Below are positions 33,992 to 42,963 of a stretch of 64,000 nucleotides of DNA, one piece after another (position 1 is the stretch's first letter; each line of letters begins with the position of its first letter). Both the position numbers and the translations under genes were made by a program. The stretch is from Cyanobacteria bacterium SZAS-4 (GTDB lineage Bacteria; Cyanobacteriota; Vampirovibrionia; Obscuribacterales; Obscuribacteraceae): assembly GCA_018266255.1 (NCBI GenBank), contig JAFEAT010000010.1:317118-381117 (forward strand), in the 5' to 3' direction. The notes beneath the pieces are model-generated. The model did no database searches. It saw only the letters and a list, made by a program, of their open reading frames with translations, and had not been told where the DNA came from.

Positions 33992-35044
33992 ATGATTCGT
34001 ATAGCAGTGGACGCCATGGGTGGCGACTACGCACCGCGCGAGATAGTTCATGGCGCGGTGCTTGCTGCAAGAGAGTATGGAGTCGCGATTCAACTCGTCG
34101 GCGTCCCTGACGCCATTCAGGCAGAATTGAAGCGCCACTCGACCGCCGGTCTGGAAATCACCATCGTGCCTGCGAGCGAAGTCGTGGCGATGGACGAAAA
34201 GCCTAGCCGCGGCGTCATGCGCAAAAAAGATTCATCGATTGTCATCACCACTAAGCAAGTGGCCGAGGGTTTGGCAGACGGAATGGTTGCTGCCGGGTCA
34301 ACCGGAGCTGCTGCTGTAGCCGCGCAAATCGGATTGGGCAGAATCAAGAACGTCGACCGTTCAGCGATTGCTTGCTTGATGCCGACTTGCACACCGAACC
34401 GTTGCATCGTTATAGATGTAGGCGCGAACGTCGAATGTGACGCGCATCAACTTTTGCAATTTGGCTTAATGGGTTCAATCCTCGCCAAAGGTCTGATGAA
34501 TATTGACAAGCCGACTGTGGGATTGCTCAATATCGGTACGGAAGAAACTAAAGGTAATCAACTCGTTCAAGATGCCTACAAGCTTTTGAAAGAACACGAG
34601 AACATCAATTTTCTTGGATTCGTTGAAGGTCGCGATTTCCCGATGGGGAAATGCAACGTCTGCGTCACTGATGGATTCACCGGGAACGTCGCCTTGAAGA
34701 CTGCCGAAGGCATCTCGAGAATGATAACTGTCATGCTCCGACACGAGTTGTTGCGCACGGTGCCTGGAAGATTAGCTTCTGTCATGGCTAAACCAGCCTT
34801 GATTGCATTGAAGCAACGCATTGACTACAACGAAGCCGGTGGCGCTCTTCTGGTTGGTGTCAAAGGCGTCTGCGTTATCGCCCACGGCGGCTCGCGCTCT
34901 GTCGCTGTGAAAAATGCAATTCGAGTGGCGAAAGACATGGTGGTGGCGGATGTGGTGCGCAAGATCGAGACCACCATGAACCCCACGATAATGTCAGCTC
35001 TCGGTGCGGCTTGTCTTGTTGTTAGTTTGGGTTGCATCACGTGA
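33992..35044 (+). CDS. plsX: Phosphate acyltransferase PlsX
   Basis: Converts acyl-ACP to acyl-phosphate for phospholipid synthesis; peripheral membrane enzyme. 350 residues with IAVDAMGGDYAPREIVHGA at the start, SRGVMRKKDSSI, AAGSTGAAAVA, DVGANVECDAHQLLQF, NIGTEETKGNQ and DGFTGNVALKTAEG. ATG 33992 begins at the canonical MIRIAVDAMGGD and has GGGAG 6 bases upstream; an in-frame start at 33965 is not supported. Confidence 0.97.
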   Translation: MIRIAVDAMGGDYAPREIVHGAVLAAREYGVAIQLVGVPDAIQAELKRHSTAGLEITIVPASEVVAMDEKPSRGVMRKKDSSIVITTKQVAEGLADGMVAAGSTGAAAVAAQIGLGRIKNVDRSAIACLMPTCTPNRCIVIDVGANVECDAHQLLQFGLMGSILAKGLMNIDKPTVGLLNIGTEETKGNQLVQDAYKLLKEHENINFLGFVEGRDFPMGKCNVCVTDGFTGNVALKTAEGISRMITVMLRHELLRTVPGRLASVMAKPALIALKQRIDYNEAGGALLVGVKGVCVIAHGGSRSVAVKNAIRVAKDMVVADVVRKIETTMNPTIMSALGAACLVVSLGCIT

Positions 35045-36087
35045 GCATGCCCGTTGGCGCAAAACTGATTGGTGTAGGTGCGGGCATTCCCAGCGCAGTT
35101 GTCACCAATGCGGATCTCGAGAAATTTATTGAGACGTCTGACGAATGGATTGCCAGTCGCACTGGCATTCGTGAGCGTCGCATCGCGTCAGAAGAAGAGA
35201 CGACTTCGGCTCTTGCTATTTTGGCTGCGAAGGATGCAATTGCATTCGCGCAAATCGATCCAAGCATCATCGATTTGATTATCGTCGCAACGTCGACGCC
35301 CGACAATTTGTATCCATCCACTGCTTGTGTGGTGCAGGCTGCGATCGGTGCTCCACGCGCGGCTGCGTTCGATCTCGAAGCGGCTTGCACCGGCATCATC
35401 TATGCTCTCGCTGTAGCGCAACAATTTGTCGGTTCTGGAACTTTCAAAACAGTTCTTGTGATCGGGGTGGATATTCACTCCCGATTTTTGAACTGGGAAG
35501 ACCGTAACACCTGCATCTTGTTTGGCGATGGTGCGGGCGCATTTCTGCTGCAAGCCTCTGAAGACGAGAACGAGATGCTTGCCACTTATCTTCGTGCAGA
35601 TGGTACAGGCGCGCATCTTTTGCATATTCCAAATACTGGAACAGCATATCCTCATGCTGGAACAACGCCACCAAAGGCTATGGATCGATTTTTGCAAATG
35701 AACGGTCGTGCCATTTACGAATTCGCTGTGCATGCGGTTCCCGAAGCTGTTCGAGCAACAGCGGCAAAAGCTGGTATCAGGGTCGAAGATATTGATTTCC
35801 TCGTACCGCATCAGGCTAATCGACGAATTATCAATTCGGCTGCTGAGCGTCTGAACATGAGTAAGGAACAAATCGTAAGCAACGTGGATGAATTAGGAAA
35901 TACATCGGCTGCCTCGATTCCGCTTGCTCTTTGGCAAGCGATTCGACGTAAACAAGTGCAGCCACCGTCGACGTTGTGTCTGGTTGGATTTGGTGGCGGA
36001 TTGACGTGGGGTGCTGCAATCGTCAAATGGACCGCAAAAGATAAGCGCGAAGAAATTAGATCAGAAGGCTCAGGCTCAGAGAAGTAA
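35041..36087 (+). CDS. fabH: Beta-ketoacyl-ACP synthase III
   Basis: Starts fatty-acid synthesis by condensing acetyl-CoA with malonyl-ACP. The 348-residue protein has EAACTGIIYAL (catalytic Cys116), VPHQANRRI (catalytic His) and DELGNTSAASIPLAL (catalytic Asn), plus SDEWIASRTGIRERRI. The GTG at 35041 overlaps the plsX stop as GTGA, matching the coupling seen at kdsB and secF; ATG 35047 six bases on is an alternative start. Followed 11 bp later by fabD. Confidence 0.97.
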   Translation: MSMPVGAKLIGVGAGIPSAVVTNADLEKFIETSDEWIASRTGIRERRIASEEETTSALAILAAKDAIAFAQIDPSIIDLIIVATSTPDNLYPSTACVVQAAIGAPRAAAFDLEAACTGIIYALAVAQQFVGSGTFKTVLVIGVDIHSRFLNWEDRNTCILFGDGAGAFLLQASEDENEMLATYLRADGTGAHLLHIPNTGTAYPHAGTTPPKAMDRFLQMNGRAIYEFAVHAVPEAVRATAAKAGIRVEDIDFLVPHQANRRIINSAAERLNMSKEQIVSNVDELGNTSAASIPLALWQAIRRKQVQPPSTLCLVGFGGGLTWGAAIVKWTAKDKREEIRSEGSGSEK

Positions 36088-36098
36088 GGAGAGACAAC

Positions 36099-37064
36099 GT
36101 GGGAAAAATCGCTTGCCTATTTCCAGGTCAAGGTTCGCAAAGTGTCGGTATGGGCGGAGATCTTGTCAATGAATTCGAAGAAGCGCGCAAGCTTTTTGAA
36201 TCTGTCGATCAAATTGCCGGTCGCTCGCTCAGTAAGCTTTGTTTTGAAGGACCGGAAGAAGAGCTGAAGCGAACCGTCAACACACAACCAACAATTTTGA
36301 GCGTCTCTCTGGCTGCTTGGAAGTGCTACCAGAGCCTCGGTGGACCGAAGCCCGATTTCGTTGCAGGGCACAGCTTGGGCGAGATCACAGCGCTGGTAGC
36401 TGCTGATGTTCTTACTGTAGAAGAAGCTGTTCGTCTAGTCGAGAAGCGTGCGCACTTAATGGAAGAATGTCCAAAAGGCGCGATGTCTGCGGTTCTTGGT
36501 GTGCCTGCTGATGTTTTGGAAAAGTGCTGCGCCGATGCTCACGCCGAGCTAAAAGATGGTGGCGCGAAAGACACTGATGCAGTGGTGATTGTCGCCAACT
36601 TCAACACTCGCGATCAATTGGTTATTTCAGGCAATCCGAACGCCGTGGCAAAAGCCGGAGAGAAAGCCAAAGCCGCAGGCGGCAAAGTGATACCACTTCC
36701 AGTTGGCGGTGCATTCCATTCACCATTGATGTCAGCTGCATCAATCGAATTTGCCACCGAAATAGGCAAAGCACAATTTAGAGATGCATCGTGCGCGGTA
36801 GTACAAAACTTCGACGCAAAACCATCGACTAATGCAGCCGAGATCAAAGAAAAACTCGGTCGCCAAATGGAAAGCGCAGTGCGTTGGTGCCCAACAATCG
36901 AATACATGCTGGCGCAAGGCGTAGACACATTCATAGAAATCGGACCAGGCAAAGTTCTAGTCGGAACAGTAAAGAAGATCGACAGATCCGCCAGAATGTT
37001 CAACGTCTCCGATTCAACTAATCTAAAAGCCACAATCCAAGAACTAAAACACGCCCTGGTCTAA
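36099..37064 (+). CDS. fabD: Malonyl-CoA:ACP transacylase
   Basis: Loads malonate on ACP. 321 residues with CLFPGQGSQSVGMG, the GHSLGE nucleophile motif with Ser92 (same position as in E. coli), GAMSAVLG, and PVGGAFHSPLM with the catalytic His. GTG start preceded by AAGGAG. It ends the operon; the usual fabG and acpP do not follow. Its TAA overlaps the stop codon of the convergent gene by four bases, so no terminator can lie between them. Confidence 0.97.
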   Translation: MGKIACLFPGQGSQSVGMGGDLVNEFEEARKLFESVDQIAGRSLSKLCFEGPEEELKRTVNTQPTILSVSLAAWKCYQSLGGPKPDFVAGHSLGEITALVAADVLTVEEAVRLVEKRAHLMEECPKGAMSAVLGVPADVLEKCCADAHAELKDGGAKDTDAVVIVANFNTRDQLVISGNPNAVAKAGEKAKAAGGKVIPLPVGGAFHSPLMSAASIEFATEIGKAQFRDASCAVVQNFDAKPSTNAAEIKEKLGRQMESAVRWCPTIEYMLAQGVDTFIEIGPGKVLVGTVKKIDRSARMFNVSDSTNLKATIQELKHALV

Positions 37065-38233
37065 CAAACCGCATTAGCAGAAGTCTTATTAACCACAATA
37101 TTTCGCTTAACGAGCTCATCAAAAAACGCCTGTCGAGGCACGCACTCTTCAGGTGCCAACACTCCGTGTTTTTCAATCAACCCTTTCGCCATCATCTGTG
37201 CCACTATGGAAGGTGGCACGCCTGTATCAAGCGCTCCGCAAGAAACTTTCCATTTCTTGTCCGCATAAATAATACTTTCCAAACGCACCAGCTTATCAAC
37301 GCCCTTGGCTGAGCCTTTCACGTCAACCCGAATAACTTCGCAATCATCTGGAGTTTGCGCTGGCACAGGGAATTTCTCAATCATCTTAGCCAGTACTTTT
37401 CTCGGCACAACTTGAGCGCCCTGCACTTCAACTGGTTCAGGACTACCAAGACCCAAGTCCACAAGCAACTTCAACTTCTCATGAAACTCTTGCGGCAAGC
37501 CAAGTCTGAAAGTAACTGCCTTGATGTGTTTCTTCGCATAGCTCGTTGGCAGTGTCAAAACTTCCGAATGCAAAGTCAAAATCGCTTTTGCTTTGCCCAC
37601 AGGTTTTGGAAAATCGATAGTCACTTCGCCCGACATAGGCGGCTTGGCGCGATATTCTCCCTCTTCGAAAACCATCGGCTGTTTAGTGTACTCATCGAGG
37701 ATAGTGTCGAGTGAGTACGGAGGAGCAAGTGGATGATCCACTTTAACGAAATCCACGCAGCCGACATAGATGTCGATTGAATCGACACGGTCAAGTTCCT
37801 CTGCGCCTTCTGCTGCCATAACGTTTGTCATGCCAGGTGCCGCACCCATACCGAGCACGGCCAAAAGATTTAGTTGCTTGAATTTCTCGTGCAATTCCAA
37901 TTGTTTTTTAGTCACGTGGAACAGACCGCCCAAATCCATGTAGTTGCAACCGGCTTCAGCAGCAGCTTCCATCACATCTACGTTGAACAAATACGGCGTA
38001 GAGTTGATCACAACCGACGCGCCCTTGAGCAGAGTGACTAGTTGATCTCGTTTGGTCAAATCAGCAAAGACAGCGCTAACTTTGACTCCGCCGAGTTCAC
38101 TCTTGAGCTTTTCCGCTAATTCCAAATTGAAATCGGCAATTACTACGCTATCGATTTCAGCTGCTTCTGCCAGGTCGCGAGCAATGATTTGTCCCATGGC
38201 GCCGGCGCCGCCCAATACCACTATCTTTTTCAA
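37061..38233 (-). CDS. Saccharopine dehydrogenase-like oxidoreductase
   Basis: About 390 residues with an N-terminal Rossmann fold: KKIVVLGGAGAMGQIIARDL, then VVIADFNLELAEKL and SVVINSTPYLFNVDVMEAA, the saccharopine dehydrogenase/carboxynorspermidine-synthase pattern; the C-terminal half forms the matching alpha/beta domain (LGMGAAPGMTNVMAAEG). Which amino acid or polyamine it handles is not evident. A TTG at 38233 with GAGG 8 bases upstream starts exactly at the Rossmann strand; longer in-frame starts (38278, 38320) add non-conserved residues. Its stop overlaps fabD's. Confidence 0.8.
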   Translation of the reverse strand: MKKIVVLGGAGAMGQIIARDLAEAAEIDSVVIADFNLELAEKLKSELGGVKVSAVFADLTKRDQLVTLLKGASVVINSTPYLFNVDVMEAAAEAGCNYMDLGGLFHVTKKQLELHEKFKQLNLLAVLGMGAAPGMTNVMAAEGAEELDRVDSIDIYVGCVDFVKVDHPLAPPYSLDTILDEYTKQPMVFEEGEYRAKPPMSGEVTIDFPKPVGKAKAILTLHSEVLTLPTSYAKKHIKAVTFRLGLPQEFHEKLKLLVDLGLGSPEPVEVQGAQVVPRKVLAKMIEKFPVPAQTPDDCEVIRVDVKGSAKGVDKLVRLESIIYADKKWKVSCGALDTGVPPSIVAQMMAKGLIEKHGVLAPEECVPRQAFFDELVKRNIVVNKTSANAVC

Positions 38234-38400
38234 GACGTCGTCCTCTATGTGAATCGCCCCACAATGAGGGCGTTGCATGACTACGCCAGTAAGTTTATCC
38301 GACGAATATCTATCCGGCAACTTGCTGGAGCTACCACTCGAGAGGCCAAGCAGGTTGTAAACGTCTATGATTGGAGCTTAGCCTTAAACAGGGGAAGCCG

Positions 38401-38577
38401 ATGAGTTACGAATGGTTAGTTGTCAACGTAGGTCTTGCTGATGCTCAAGAACAGTTGAACGCTTTGGATCAACAGAAGTACGAGATTTTCACGACACATC
38501 CTTTCGTCGAAGGCGAAATCAATGCGCTGTCGATTATTGCTCGGCGTCCAAAGAAAACGAGCGACATTCGCTACTAA
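38401..38577 (+). CDS. Small conserved-looking protein
   Basis: Fifty-eight residues (start MSYEWLVVNVGLADAQEQLN), soluble, with a beta-alpha-beta look that resembles DUF4177-like small domains. The ATG at 38401 follows GGGGAAG by a suitable distance. No function can be assigned. Divergent neighbour is the saccharopine-dehydrogenase-like gene. Confidence 0.5.
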   Translation: MSYEWLVVNVGLADAQEQLNALDQQKYEIFTTHPFVEGEINALSIIARRPKKTSDIRY

Positions 38578-39008
38578 TTGCGTTGCTCGGTTGGATTTAG
38601 GTGACATTTAATTACTGCTCGCACTTCTGCGAACTCACTCTAACGGTGGGTTGCCTAAGCGCAGGCTTGAGGTAATAATAGTGATTGAACTTGAGTTTAA
38701 AATCCGACAACGGTGTGACTGGACCAAGCAGTACACAGGCTCTTAAGGATTGAAAAATAAGCCAGACAACGTGATTTCCTGGTCAAACAACTGCAAGTTC
38801 TGTGAACACGGTGACACGAGATCCTTCTAAAGTCTCCCTTCCAAGATCCCCTACTAAGATCCATAAATCCCTAATTAAAACGTCATTGGTTAATGGCGGA
38901 AGATCTATTTGAGTGAGTTTTTTTGAGCTCAACTACAGCTGTCGTCATCATCGAAACCAGGCAACTTGAAATGGCAAAACTATCCGTGTTCCGACAGGTG
39001 CACCGTAT
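38578..39008. other. Intergenic region without visible gene
   Basis: A 431-bp stretch before the histidine kinase gene. It has no credible coding frame. The only texture is a pyrimidine-rich stretch with three loosely spaced AGATCC words (38820-38865). The kinase promoter should lie here, but no consensus could be fixed. Confidence 0.4.
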
Positions 39009-40469
39009 ATGAACACGTCCCTCGCTCAAGAATTTGAGTGCGAGGCAATTATTCCGCATCATAAGTGGTGGCAATCTGCCCTTATGGTTTTCGCCGTTCT
39101 TTGTTTTTGCACTTTAATTGGATCATACGTCGCTAACTTTCTCGATCACGAGAACGTGATCATGATTTACTTGCTCGGAGTGGTTTGGATTGCTTCGCAG
39201 TGCGGGTTTCGGGCGGCTCTGGCTTCGTGCTTGTTGAGCATTGCTTCGTATGATTGGTTCATTCTGCCACCAAGCTTTTCGATTTTACCGTCAGATCCGC
39301 AGCAGATGTTCACGTTCGCAATCATGGCGGTCGTAGCAGTCGTCTTGGCTCGACTGACAGATTCTCTGCGTATGCATGCGAAGCTGAGAGGGCAACAGGC
39401 TGAGCTTTTAGACTTGACGAATGACGCTGTTTTTGTTTGGAGCTTGACTGATTTCAAAATAGCCTATTGGAATACTGGTGCAGAAAAAATGTTCGGTATT
39501 ACTCGCGATCAAGTCTTAGGACGTAACGTCAAAGATCTGCTAAGAGGAAGTCGCGCACCTGAAAGTTTCCTCCAACAGCTGCTGGAGCAGGGGCAATGGA
39601 ATGGTGAAGTGACGTATCAGCACACTGATGGCACTCCGATGGTTGTGGCAAGCCGACTTATGATCAAGCGTGGTGAAGATAAATCGCCTATCGCAGTAGT
39701 CGAATTTTGCACTGATATCAGTGAGCGCAAAGTAGCAGAGACTCGAATACGAGAGTTTTATTCCATCGTTTCGCACGAGTTGCGCACACCACTCACATCA
39801 GTTTTCGGCTCACTGCGTTTGCTTGAATCAGGCACGGTGCAACTCGGCACAGGCACGAGCGAAGAGTTGATCAACATCTCCAGAATAGAAATTCAGAAAG
39901 TGATTGGATTGGTGAATGACATTCTAGACTTGCAAAAAATGGAGTCGGGTATGTTGGAGATACATGTAAATCCAATGAGTTCAGAAGAGTTGCTTCGCAA
40001 TACGTGTAAAGGAATGCAAGTTCTGGCCGATCAGTCGTCTGTGGAGTTGATTCGAAAGCCCGCTGATGATGTGGTATTCAACGCAGACTACAACCGCATT
40101 CTGCAGGTGATGACGAATTTAACTGCTAATGCAATTAAATTCACACCCTCAGGCGGCACCGTCACCATTCAGGCTCAAATGCAAAATCCCGAGAAAATTC
40201 GTTTCTCAGTGGAAGATACCGGATGTGGTATCGATGAAAAACAGTTTCCAAAGTTGTTCAAGAAATTTCAACAGCTAGATTCGTCTGATTCCAGGCAGTT
40301 TGGTGGAACCGGATTGGGGCTGGTCATCTCGAAATCTCTAGTCGAGCAACATGGCGGAGCGATTGGAGTTGATAGTATCGTCGGGCAAGGCACCACTTTC
40401 TGGTTTGATTTACCCATTGCGGGTGATGTGAAAGTGGCAACCGCAGACGCCCCAATCGACCGCCTTTGA
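39009..40469 (+). CDS. Sensor histidine kinase (DUF4118-PAS-HisKA-HATPase)
   Basis: A 486-residue inner-membrane kinase. Residues 20-115 are a KdpD-type DUF4118 membrane module (VIMIYLLGVVWIASQCGFRA and WFILPPSFSI); 125-240 a PAS domain (LLDLTNDAVFVWSLTDFKIA); then HisKA with phospho-acceptor His256 in SHELRTPL and a HATPase with N (NLTANAIKF), G1 (DTGCGID) and G2 (GGTGLGL) boxes. No cognate response regulator is adjacent, so it is an orphan. It is not KdpD since the usher and UspA parts are missing. Confidence 0.92.
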   Translation: MNTSLAQEFECEAIIPHHKWWQSALMVFAVLCFCTLIGSYVANFLDHENVIMIYLLGVVWIASQCGFRAALASCLLSIASYDWFILPPSFSILPSDPQQMFTFAIMAVVAVVLARLTDSLRMHAKLRGQQAELLDLTNDAVFVWSLTDFKIAYWNTGAEKMFGITRDQVLGRNVKDLLRGSRAPESFLQQLLEQGQWNGEVTYQHTDGTPMVVASRLMIKRGEDKSPIAVVEFCTDISERKVAETRIREFYSIVSHELRTPLTSVFGSLRLLESGTVQLGTGTSEELINISRIEIQKVIGLVNDILDLQKMESGMLEIHVNPMSSEELLRNTCKGMQVLADQSSVELIRKPADDVVFNADYNRILQVMTNLTANAIKFTPSGGTVTIQAQMQNPEKIRFSVEDTGCGIDEKQFPKLFKKFQQLDSSDSRQFGGTGLGLVISKSLVEQHGGAIGVDSIVGQGTTFWFDLPIAGDVKVATADAPIDRL

Positions 40470-40475
40470 AGCGCG

Positions 40476-41234
40476 TTAGTTGAACATCGTATTCAATGTG
40501 GCGAAGGTTTTTTCGTACTGATTCGTTCGCTCAGCCATGCGCAGTTCTCTTACTCTTTCGACGAGAATTTCGCCTTCTTTGATGTCCGAATTTTGGAGAA
40601 TTGATATCACTTCTTCCACGTATTCGTTCAGAGGCATTGCTCGTGGATCTTGAGCCTGAGCCTGTCCACCAAGTTCGGTTGCCACATAAGGTGGCGGAAG
40701 TTCGAGAACTTCAACCTTATCTTCGAGCTGAAAACGCACCGATTGCAGCCATGAGTGTAAGAATGCTTTTGTTGCGCTGTAGGTTGGTGCTTTGGTCAGC
40801 GGCACAAACGCCAGTCCCGAAGTTGTCGCCATTATGGTGGCATTTTTCTTTGAACTTAGAACGGGCAAAAGTGCTGCTGTGAGCCTAATTACGCTGGTTA
40901 TGTTGGTATCGATCGTGGATACGATTTCGTCCATGTTCAAGTCGCCATCGGTCCAGTTCTCGAATTTGGCTACTCCCGCATTGTTGATAAGCACATTCAA
41001 TTCGGGATATTTCTGCTTCACTGTTTCTGCGAATTTGGTTATGCCTGAAGTGTTTTCCAGGTCCAGTTGCAATCCTTCAATACCAGGATTTGCTTTTGCA
41101 ACCTCATCGAGAAGGTTTTGTCTGCGACCGGCAATGATTACTTTATTACCGAGCTTGTGAAAGGCTTCCGCTAGTCCGCGACCGATGCCGCTAGTGCCGC
41201 CTGTTATGAGGATAGTATTGCCTTGTAATTTCAT
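40476..41234 (-). CDS. Short-chain dehydrogenase/reductase
   Basis: A 252-residue classical SDR. NAD(P)-binding TGGTSGIGRGLAEAF at residues 11-25, INNAGV, and the catalytic YSATKAF preceded by a Ser in ATTSG. PYVATELGG near the C-terminus and overall look match the DltE-like or uncharacterised SDRs. Substrate unknown. It is transcribed divergently from a tetR gene, and the shared 142-bp region carries a 24-bp palindrome, so it is probably repressed by that TetR. Confidence 0.9.
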   Translation of the reverse strand: MKLQGNTILITGGTSGIGRGLAEAFHKLGNKVIIAGRRQNLLDEVAKANPGIEGLQLDLENTSGITKFAETVKQKYPELNVLINNAGVAKFENWTDGDLNMDEIVSTIDTNITSVIRLTAALLPVLSSKKNATIMATTSGLAFVPLTKAPTYSATKAFLHSWLQSVRFQLEDKVEVLELPPPYVATELGGQAQAQDPRAMPLNEYVEEVISILQNSDIKEGEILVERVRELRMAERTNQYEKTFATLNTMFN

Positions 41235-41289
41235 TGATTGTTCTCCTTACGCCCCGCCCCTGCCAGAATTTAGAGGTTTGGGTTTCAAC

Positions 41290-41311
41290 TTACAAAATTT
41301 GTTATTTGTAA
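41290..41311. promoter_or_regulatory. Second operator-like dyad of the SDR/TetR region
   Basis: TTACAAA (41290-41296) and TTTGTAA (41305-41311) form an inverted repeat with an 8-base centre and share the half-site CTTACAAAA with the stronger palindrome at 41327. Two sites, about 38 bp apart, would fit TetR control of divergent promoters. Confidence 0.5.
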
Positions 41312-41326
41312 CTATAGCATGGGCAT

Positions 41327-41350
41327 CTTACAAAATCTAGATTCTGTAAG
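41327..41350. promoter_or_regulatory. 24-bp palindrome, candidate TetR operator
   Basis: From CTTACA at 41327 through the centre TCTAGA to TGTAAG at 41350 the 24 bases match their reverse complement at 22 positions. It lies 25 bp upstream of the tetR ATG, between it and the divergent SDR gene, the standard place for a TetR autoregulatory operator. Confidence 0.8.
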
Positions 41351-41375
41351 TTAAAATTGAAAGCGGGAGCACAGA

Positions 41376-41969
41376 ATGCCAAAAACCGGCCTAACACAAG
41401 AACAATTGAAGGAACGCGTAATCGAGCAGACGATTGAGCGTATGCGGAAGTTTGGTTATGAGAAGGTGCGATTAAGCGATATCGCTAAGGACCTGGGCGT
41501 AACTCATGCCGCTCTGTACGGTCACTTTGCTGACAAAGCAGCTCTGTTCGATGCCGTCAGTGAGCGCTGGATAAACGATATCGATCGACAGCTTACAGAT
41601 GTTTGCGACGATCGCACCATCAGCAATTCGCTTGAAAGAATTACGAGATGGTTTGTGGTTTTGCATCGCGCCAAGCGTGAAAAGGTTCAATACGATCCTG
41701 AGATTTTTCGTGCATTCAATATGTCTGCCCAAATTGAAAAAGAATTCGTGCAACGACATCTCGCGTTGATGGAAACTCAACTGACCAGCCTTGTGCAACG
41801 AGCTATTGATGATGGGCTAATGAATGGGGAAGCCCACACGATAGTCAAAATTTTGTTCACTGCCACGATCGAATTTCACTTTCCGACAATGGTGCTTGAG
41901 CGCATCGGCGAAGAGCGCGAACATCTTTTAGAACAGATACTATCCACCATTTATAAGGGACTTAAATAG
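41376..41969 (+). CDS. TetR-family transcriptional repressor
   Basis: A 197-residue regulator. Helix-turn-helix: ERVIEQTIERMRKFGYEKVR, then LSDIAKDLGVTHAALYGHFADKAALFDAV. The C-terminal domain is typical TetR_C; no ligand can be inferred. GGGAG lies 7 bases before the ATG. It is divergent from an SDR gene with a near-perfect 24-bp palindrome between them, so it likely represses itself and the dehydrogenase. Confidence 0.92.
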   Translation: MPKTGLTQEQLKERVIEQTIERMRKFGYEKVRLSDIAKDLGVTHAALYGHFADKAALFDAVSERWINDIDRQLTDVCDDRTISNSLERITRWFVVLHRAKREKVQYDPEIFRAFNMSAQIEKEFVQRHLALMETQLTSLVQRAIDDGLMNGEAHTIVKILFTATIEFHFPTMVLERIGEEREHLLEQILSTIYKGLK

Positions 41970-42183
41970 CTGTTGCTTTAGGTTCCGCAGATAGCAGTGT
42001 TCGAGTAAACAAAAGTATTTCTGCCCGCCTTTTCGCGTCGTAGAGCGCAGTATCAGCTAGCCTTAGCAAGAAGTCTGGATTGACGCAAGCTGTTTCCGTC
42101 AGTGCGATACCGATACTTGAACTTGAACTGGTCGTGTATGGTGTCACCAAGTATGGTGCAGCTTCGATCGCTGAAGTGAATTA
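41962..42183 (-). pseudogene. Relic of a GGDEF domain (C-terminal part only)
   Basis: A minus-strand frame of about 70 codons reads SSSSSIGIALTETACVNPDF, then LLRLADTALYDAKRRAEILL, which is the C-terminal end of a GGDEF domain (the SIGIA strand and the ADxALYxAK helix). The frame is bounded upstream by a stop codon at 42181-42183, so the N-terminal two thirds with the active site are absent and no start codon with a ribosome-binding site is present. It overlaps the tetR 3' end by eight bases and abuts the next gene's stop. I read it as a decayed gene fragment. Confidence 0.7.
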
Positions 42184-42759
42184 GTAGTTGACGTGGTTAG
42201 AACCAGCGCCTTCATATCGCAATGGTCCACCATTACTGCTCTGGATCATTTGTTGGATCTGCGATGGTGGTTGATAGCGCTGCTGCAACTGGATTTGATT
42301 TTGAATGAACTGCTGATTGTTCTGATTGTTGCGGTAGTAGCCAGGGTTCATATCGCTGCGGATCTGATCGCCTGCTGTTCCAATGTTCGCTCCCCACTTC
42401 GAACTCGGTAGACTCGGGGCTGAGAAACTTCCACCCTGCTGTCGACGGTTCGCCTGCGCGTTTTGCTGAGCGCCGATTCGGTTATCTGTATATTGATTGT
42501 CTCCAGCTGTTCCGATATTGGCTCCGAGAGATACTCTCGGCAGACCGGGGTTCGCCTGAGGACCGCTCTGTTGGATCCCGCGAGCAGACTGGCTCATCGT
42601 ACCGCCGCCGATGTACGAGCCGGACGGTGAAGCCAGACCGTTCCCGCCGTAGATGATGCGAGAGTCGACTCCGTTGGCATTGTAAGACTGCGCGAACGCT
42701 CCTGATGCGCAAAGGCTCACCAGGCAACCAAGTGTTGATATAAAAGCGAGTTTTTTCAT
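42181..42759 (-). CDS. Secreted Gln/Asn-rich protein with GANIGTAGD repeats
   Basis: A 192-residue exported protein: signal peptide MKKLAFISTLGCLVSLCASG ending AFA, then low-complexity Gly/Ser/Gln/Asn-rich sequence. The nonapeptide GANIGTAGD occurs twice (in LGANIGTAGDNQY and WGANIGTAGDQIR), each followed by a polar stretch, and the C-terminus is Gln-rich (NNQQFIQNQIQLQQRYQ). No catalytic motif. Probably a disordered surface or envelope protein. Confidence 0.65.
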   Translation of the reverse strand: MKKLAFISTLGCLVSLCASGAFAQSYNANGVDSRIIYGGNGLASPSGSYIGGGTMSQSARGIQQSGPQANPGLPRVSLGANIGTAGDNQYTDNRIGAQQNAQANRRQQGGSFSAPSLPSSKWGANIGTAGDQIRSDMNPGYYRNNQNNQQFIQNQIQLQQRYQPPSQIQQMIQSSNGGPLRYEGAGSNHVNY

Positions 42760-42963
42760 TCTTTTGTTGATCCTGAAGCGTCCACTCTACTTCGATTGTA
42801 ATCGAGAGAGCAAACAATTGGGCATGAGGCGTCAGGTGATTAATCTAGTAAGTGCCACGACTATACCAGGTTGTCAAGGAATTGCAAGTGAAATCGCGAC
42901 CTGCTGGAACTTCCGGACGCTCGCATCCGACTAATCTTCACTACAGTTTCGGGAGATGCAGGC

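Noticed and set aside
35188..35871. A 227-codon minus-strand frame
   Set aside because: Antisense to fabH with no coding features.
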